Below, piece by piece: positions 51,974 through 54,880 of a DNA stretch of 54,880 nucleotides. How positions within the stretch are numbered: the stretch's first letter is position 1; each line of letters starts with the position of its first letter. Below the pieces are notes generated by a model that saw nothing but the letters and a program-made list of their open reading frames with translations, searched no databases and was not told the DNA's origin. The stretch spans positions 1-54,880 of the forward strand of contig JAXGTO010000014.1 in NCBI GenBank assembly GCA_040774885.1. Direction: 5' to 3'. A program made the translations under genes and the position numbers. Source of the stretch: JAXGTO01 sp040774885. Lineage in GTDB: Bacteria > Actinomycetota > Coriobacteriia > Coriobacteriales > Eggerthellaceae.

Positions 51974-51991
51974 AAACTGACTGTTCAGTTT
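51974..51991. promoter_or_regulatory. TetR-type operator upstream of the MMPL gene
   Basis: AAACTGA and TCAGTTT flank CTGT, giving an 18-nt palindrome. Inside it, ACTGACTGTTCAGT matches the ACTGACTGGTCGGT of the ABC operon operators at 12 of 14 positions. It lies between tetR (52069) and the MMPL start. Confidence 0.7.
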
Positions 51992-52009
51992 TCAAGCACT
52001 GACCTGCGA

Positions 52010-52028
52010 TTGCCTAAAAACCAGGCAA
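52010..52028. terminator. Small hairpin after tetR
   Basis: TTGCCT and AGGCAA pair across 7 nt, flanked by GCG/CGC. Weak and without a T tail; possibly the tetR terminator. Confidence 0.3.
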
Positions 52029-52068
52029 CGCGGGCGATTTGCACAAAAGAGAGGAGTGGAGGTGCGCG

Positions 52069-52623
52069 TCAGCGCGTGGCCTGCTCGAATATGCGGTTGA
52101 AACCGCCGTCGAGCAAACGTCCGATATTGGCTATGTAGGCCTCGGGGTCGCTGGCCATGCCATCGCGCAGCCAGTCGAGGATGAGCCCCTCCAACGCAGC
52201 GGCCCCCAGCAACGTGAGGTCGTCGATGTCGCGCTGCGACACACCCAGACCCTCCGCCCGGAATTCCACATAGCGGCGCATGCCGGAGCGCGATACATCG
52301 AACAGGAAAGTCTCCAGCCTGTCTCGGCTCACCGAATGATAGATGTTCATGATGACGACGCGGTTCTCGCGTGCAAACCGCGTCGCCTGCATGAAACCTT
52401 CCTGCCAACTGGAAAAATCGGGATCGGCGGCCAGCATGCGCTCGGTCTCTTCCCGAAAGATGGCATCCACCAGATCGTAGATGTCGTGGTAATGGTAATA
52501 AAACGTGTTGCGGTTGAGCCCGCAGGCATCGGTGATGTCGCTGACGGTTATCTTATCGAGCGGCTTTTCATGCAAAAGCTGCATGAACACGCGCACGATG
52601 GCCTTCTGGGTGAAATTCGCCAT
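52069..52623 (-). CDS. TetR-family regulator of the MMPL-YhgE system
   Basis: The 184-aa protein has a TetR helix-turn-helix (LDKITVSDITDACGLNRNTF, YYHYHDIYDLV) and a C-terminal domain like TetR_C_8/DhaS-type regulators (SRSGMRRYVEF, FEQATR end). The ATG at 52623 lies 1 nt after the stop of the EF-G-like gene; an upstream in-frame start would overlap that gene. An AAGGAG is 13 nt upstream, which is wide. Adjacent to the MMPL operon and its operator, it is the likeliest regulator of both envelope operons. Confidence 0.88.
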   Translation of the reverse strand: MANFTQKAIVRVFMQLLHEKPLDKITVSDITDACGLNRNTFYYHYHDIYDLVDAIFREETERMLAADPDFSSWQEGFMQATRFARENRVVIMNIYHSVSRDRLETFLFDVSRSGMRRYVEFRAEGLGVSQRDIDDLTLLGAAALEGLILDWLRDGMASDPEAYIANIGRLLDGGFNRIFEQATR

Positions 52624-52624
52624 G

Positions 52625-54682
52625 CTAGCTGCGCGACTCCTTGTATGCCGCCACCAGTTTTTCAGACACATCGGCGGGCGCCTGTTCGTAGCCGTCCAAC
52701 TCGCACGAATAGCTTCCCGTGCCGCGGCTGATGGATCGCAGGTCTTTGGAATACGTCACCACTTCGGCATAGGGCACGCGCACCATGATGATGGTGTCGC
52801 CCGCATCGTTGGAATCGGTGCCCACGATGCGCCCGCGTCGCGTGGAGATGTCGCCCATGATGGCGCCGGCGAATTCTTCCCCCACTTCGATGCTCAGATT
52901 GGCCATGGGCTCAAGCAACACCGGATTCGCCTTTTCGCATGCTGCCCGAAAACCGATGCGTGCGGCCGTCTTGAAAGCCATTTCGTTGGAATCGACGGCA
53001 TGGTAGCTGCCGTCGAACACTGCCACCTTGATGTCCACCAAGGGGAATCCCGCCAAAAATCCTTCGGCCATGGCCTCGACGACGCCCTTTTCAACCGCGG
53101 GGATGAAATTGCGCGGAATATGCCCGCCGGTCACTTCGTCCAAGAACTCGAAGCCCTCGCCCGGGTTGGGCTCAAGACGCAGCCAGCAATCACCGAACTG
53201 CCCCGCACCGCCGGTCTGCTTCTTGTGGCGCCCTTCGGCCTCGGCCGTGGAACGGATGGTCTCTTTGTAGGGGATGCGCACCGGTACCAGACGCGCTTCT
53301 ACGTTGGCTTGCTCGGCCATGCGGGCCAACAGCATGTCCACCTGTGCTTCGCCCAACGCGCGGACGATGGTCTGATGGGTCTCGTCATCGCGCTCGATGC
53401 GCAGCGTGGGGTCGTTTTCGGCCGCGCGGGAAAGGAACGTGCCGAGCTTGTCTTCGTCTTTCTTGTTGGCCGCCTCGATGGCCACCGGGTACATGGGCGC
53501 AGGCAAAGGCAGCGGATCGATGGCGATGGACCCCGTGGCGGAAAGCGTGTCGCCGGTTTCCGCATCGGTCAACTTGGGAACCACGATGATGTCGCCGGCT
53601 TTGGCGCTCTTGACGTCCTCCGTTTCCTTGCCGCACATCACGTAAAGGTGAGACAGGCGATCCTTCTTGCCAGTGCGCGCGTTGATCAGATCCATGCCGG
53701 AAGTCAGCGTGCCGCCGAACACTTTGACGAAGCTCAACCGACCCACATAGGGGTCGGACAGCGTCTTGAACACGAAGCCTGCAGGTTCGGCGTCTTCGTC
53801 CACCCGGGTCTCGTCGCCATTGGCCAAAAGGAAAGCACCGTGCGCGCGCGGGTGCGGGAAGTACGTGCAGATGTCTTCCATCAGCCCTTGGATGCCCTGT
53901 TCGATGATGGTGGAGCCCACATACACGGGGATGAAAAGCTCTTGCGCGATGGCCTTGTCGAGCAGACTCTCGAGTTCGTCTTGGGTAAGCTGATCGGCGC
54001 CTTCGAGATATTTCATCATCAAGTCGTCATCGGCTTCGGCCACCAAGTCGCACAATTTGTCGCGGGCGGTTTGGGCTGCATCGGCGAATTCGGCAGGGAT
54101 GTCTTCCACCCGTTCGCCGCCATCCTCGAAGTAGCGGGCCTTCATGCGCAGCACGTCGATGACGCCCTTGAATTCTTCCGCCTGGCCGATGGGAATGGTC
54201 ACGGCGCCCAAGCGGCTGCCGAAACGGGCATGCAAGGTGGCCATGGCCATGTCGAAATTGGCGTTTTCGCGGTCGATGTGGTTGATGAACACCGCGCGGC
54301 ACTCGCGCATGTGCTCGGCTTCACGCCACAACCGCGTGGTCATCACCTGGGGGCCGGCCACGGCATCCACTACGAACAGCGCGGTTTCGGCCGCCTGCAT
54401 GGTGGCCAACGTATCGCCGATGAAATCGGCGGAACCGGGAGTGTCCAACAGGTTGATCTTGTAGTTCTTATACGGGATGGGCGCGATGGAAGTGCCCAAC
54501 GTGAACTTGCGGCGGATTTCTTCGGGCTCGTAGTCCAGATAGCTCTTGCCGTCGTGCGTGGTGCCCATGCGCGGCGTTTTGCCCGAGATGTGCAGCATGG
54601 CTTCGGCCAACGAGGTCTTGCCGGCGCCATCTTGGCCCACCAGCACGATGTTGCGGACGTGTTCGGTTGCAGGAGCAGCCAT
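52625..54682 (-). CDS. Elongation factor G-like GTPase (EF-G2 type)
   Basis: The 685-aa protein has the full EF-G domain order: a GTPase domain with GQDGAGKT (16-23) and LLDTPGSADF, domain II, domain III, a domain IV with KKQTGGAGQFGDCW and GGHIPRNFIPAVEKGV, and a C-terminal domain V with RRGRIVGTD. The G4 motif reads NHID where canonical EF-G has NKMD, which marks it as an EF-G paralogue of the EF-G2/TetM-like side group. A direct role in translocation is doubtful. The ATG at 54682 was preferred to one 36 nt upstream because the P-loop starts shortly after it. Confidence 0.92.
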   Translation of the reverse strand: MAAPATEHVRNIVLVGQDGAGKTSLAEAMLHISGKTPRMGTTHDGKSYLDYEPEEIRRKFTLGTSIAPIPYKNYKINLLDTPGSADFIGDTLATMQAAETALFVVDAVAGPQVMTTRLWREAEHMRECRAVFINHIDRENANFDMAMATLHARFGSRLGAVTIPIGQAEEFKGVIDVLRMKARYFEDGGERVEDIPAEFADAAQTARDKLCDLVAEADDDLMMKYLEGADQLTQDELESLLDKAIAQELFIPVYVGSTIIEQGIQGLMEDICTYFPHPRAHGAFLLANGDETRVDEDAEPAGFVFKTLSDPYVGRLSFVKVFGGTLTSGMDLINARTGKKDRLSHLYVMCGKETEDVKSAKAGDIIVVPKLTDAETGDTLSATGSIAIDPLPLPAPMYPVAIEAANKKDEDKLGTFLSRAAENDPTLRIERDDETHQTIVRALGEAQVDMLLARMAEQANVEARLVPVRIPYKETIRSTAEAEGRHKKQTGGAGQFGDCWLRLEPNPGEGFEFLDEVTGGHIPRNFIPAVEKGVVEAMAEGFLAGFPLVDIKVAVFDGSYHAVDSNEMAFKTAARIGFRAACEKANPVLLEPMANLSIEVGEEFAGAIMGDISTRRGRIVGTDSNDAGDTIIMVRVPYAEVVTYSKDLRSISRGTGSYSCELDGYEQAPADVSEKLVAAYKESRS

Positions 54683-54792
54683 GGAAAACCACCAACTTTC
54701 ACGTCGGACGGCCCACATGCCGAAAGCCCAGCCCGCGGCACGGAGACGTCAGTCCAATGCGGGAAGATTCGCTGAAGCCACTATAGCGCAAC

Positions 54793-54830
54793 GGACGGGC
54801 CCCGCCCCCCTCGAGGGGCGCGGGCCGTCC
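54793..54830. terminator. GC-rich hairpin upstream of the EF-G-like gene
   Basis: Arms of 16 nt (54793-54808 and 54815-54830) pair with two mismatches around a 6-nt CCTCGA loop. It probably ends a minus-strand gene beyond the window. TATAGT at 54785-54780 could be a -10 box for the EF-G-like gene. Bases 54831-54880 show nothing recognisable. Confidence 0.5.
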
Positions 54831-54880
54831 GGTGCGTAAAAACAGTTTCGGGCTGCAGCGCTAGAAATAAGCAGCGATGC

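Noticed and set aside
52505..54775. 756-codon plus-strand open frame
   Set aside because: Antisense to the EF-G-like gene and part of tetR; composition typical of a reverse-frame shadow.

Overview
The window looks like a GC-rich chromosome fragment from an anaerobic gut-type actinobacterium of the class Coriobacteriia, most likely an Eggerthellaceae relative. This is an inference. It rests on repeated pairs of a Tat-exported flavoprotein reductase with a membrane-anchored multiheme cytochrome c, LuxR regulators carrying a large membrane domain, a giant 2-hydroxyacyl-CoA dehydratase-type activase, and YhgE/Pip and MMPL membrane proteins. Almost all genes lie on the minus strand. The exceptions are one LuxR regulator, one response regulator, a DUF711 protein, an M29 aminopeptidase and an OGG-type glycosylase.

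Region 1 (1-18.3 kb) holds three extracellular-reductase modules threaded through a housekeeping block. Modules 1 (87-4075) and 2 (4775-9011) each contain a flavoprotein, a cytochrome and a 12-TM-type LuxR regulator. Module 3 (13107-18321) has an FMN_bind flavoprotein, a cytochrome and a divergent two-component system. Between them lie metG, tatD, a small flavoprotein gene, rsmA (ksgA) and veg, in the order known from the Firmicutes metG-tatD-ksgA-veg neighbourhood, with rsmI further upstream. Electrons would pass from the quinone pool through the NrfH-like cytochrome to the exported flavoprotein and on to an organic acceptor that the sequence does not identify.

Region 2 (18.3-29.2 kb) has two cell-wall proteins (a serine hydrolase and a coiled-coil muramidase-like protein), then a putative operon tetR - giant activase - rsmI - YgjP-like metallohydrolase, and a divergent DUF711 gene closed by a near-perfect terminator. 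Region 3 (29.2-33.9 kb) is accessory in character: direct repeats, an AT-rich segment with a long imperfect inverted repeat, an endonuclease-like gene, and two zinc-ribbon membrane proteins with exposed C-terminal regions.

Region 4 (33.9-42.8 kb) is housekeeping: aminopeptidase, DNA glycosylase, tlyA-type methyltransferase, then glmS, acpS, nnrD, hdeD-like and ligA in one direction. Region 5 (42.8-52.7 kb) is a dedicated envelope system: TetR, an MMPL transporter translationally coupled to a secreted YhgE/Pip-like stalk protein, then an ABC ATPase with a YhgE/Pip permease and a second TetR. The ABC operon promoter is bracketed by a perfect 19-bp inverted operator pair, and a related palindrome precedes the MMPL gene. 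I consider this the best candidate for an undescribed system. An EF-G-like GTPase closes the window. No rRNA, tRNA, CRISPR array or transposase was recognised.
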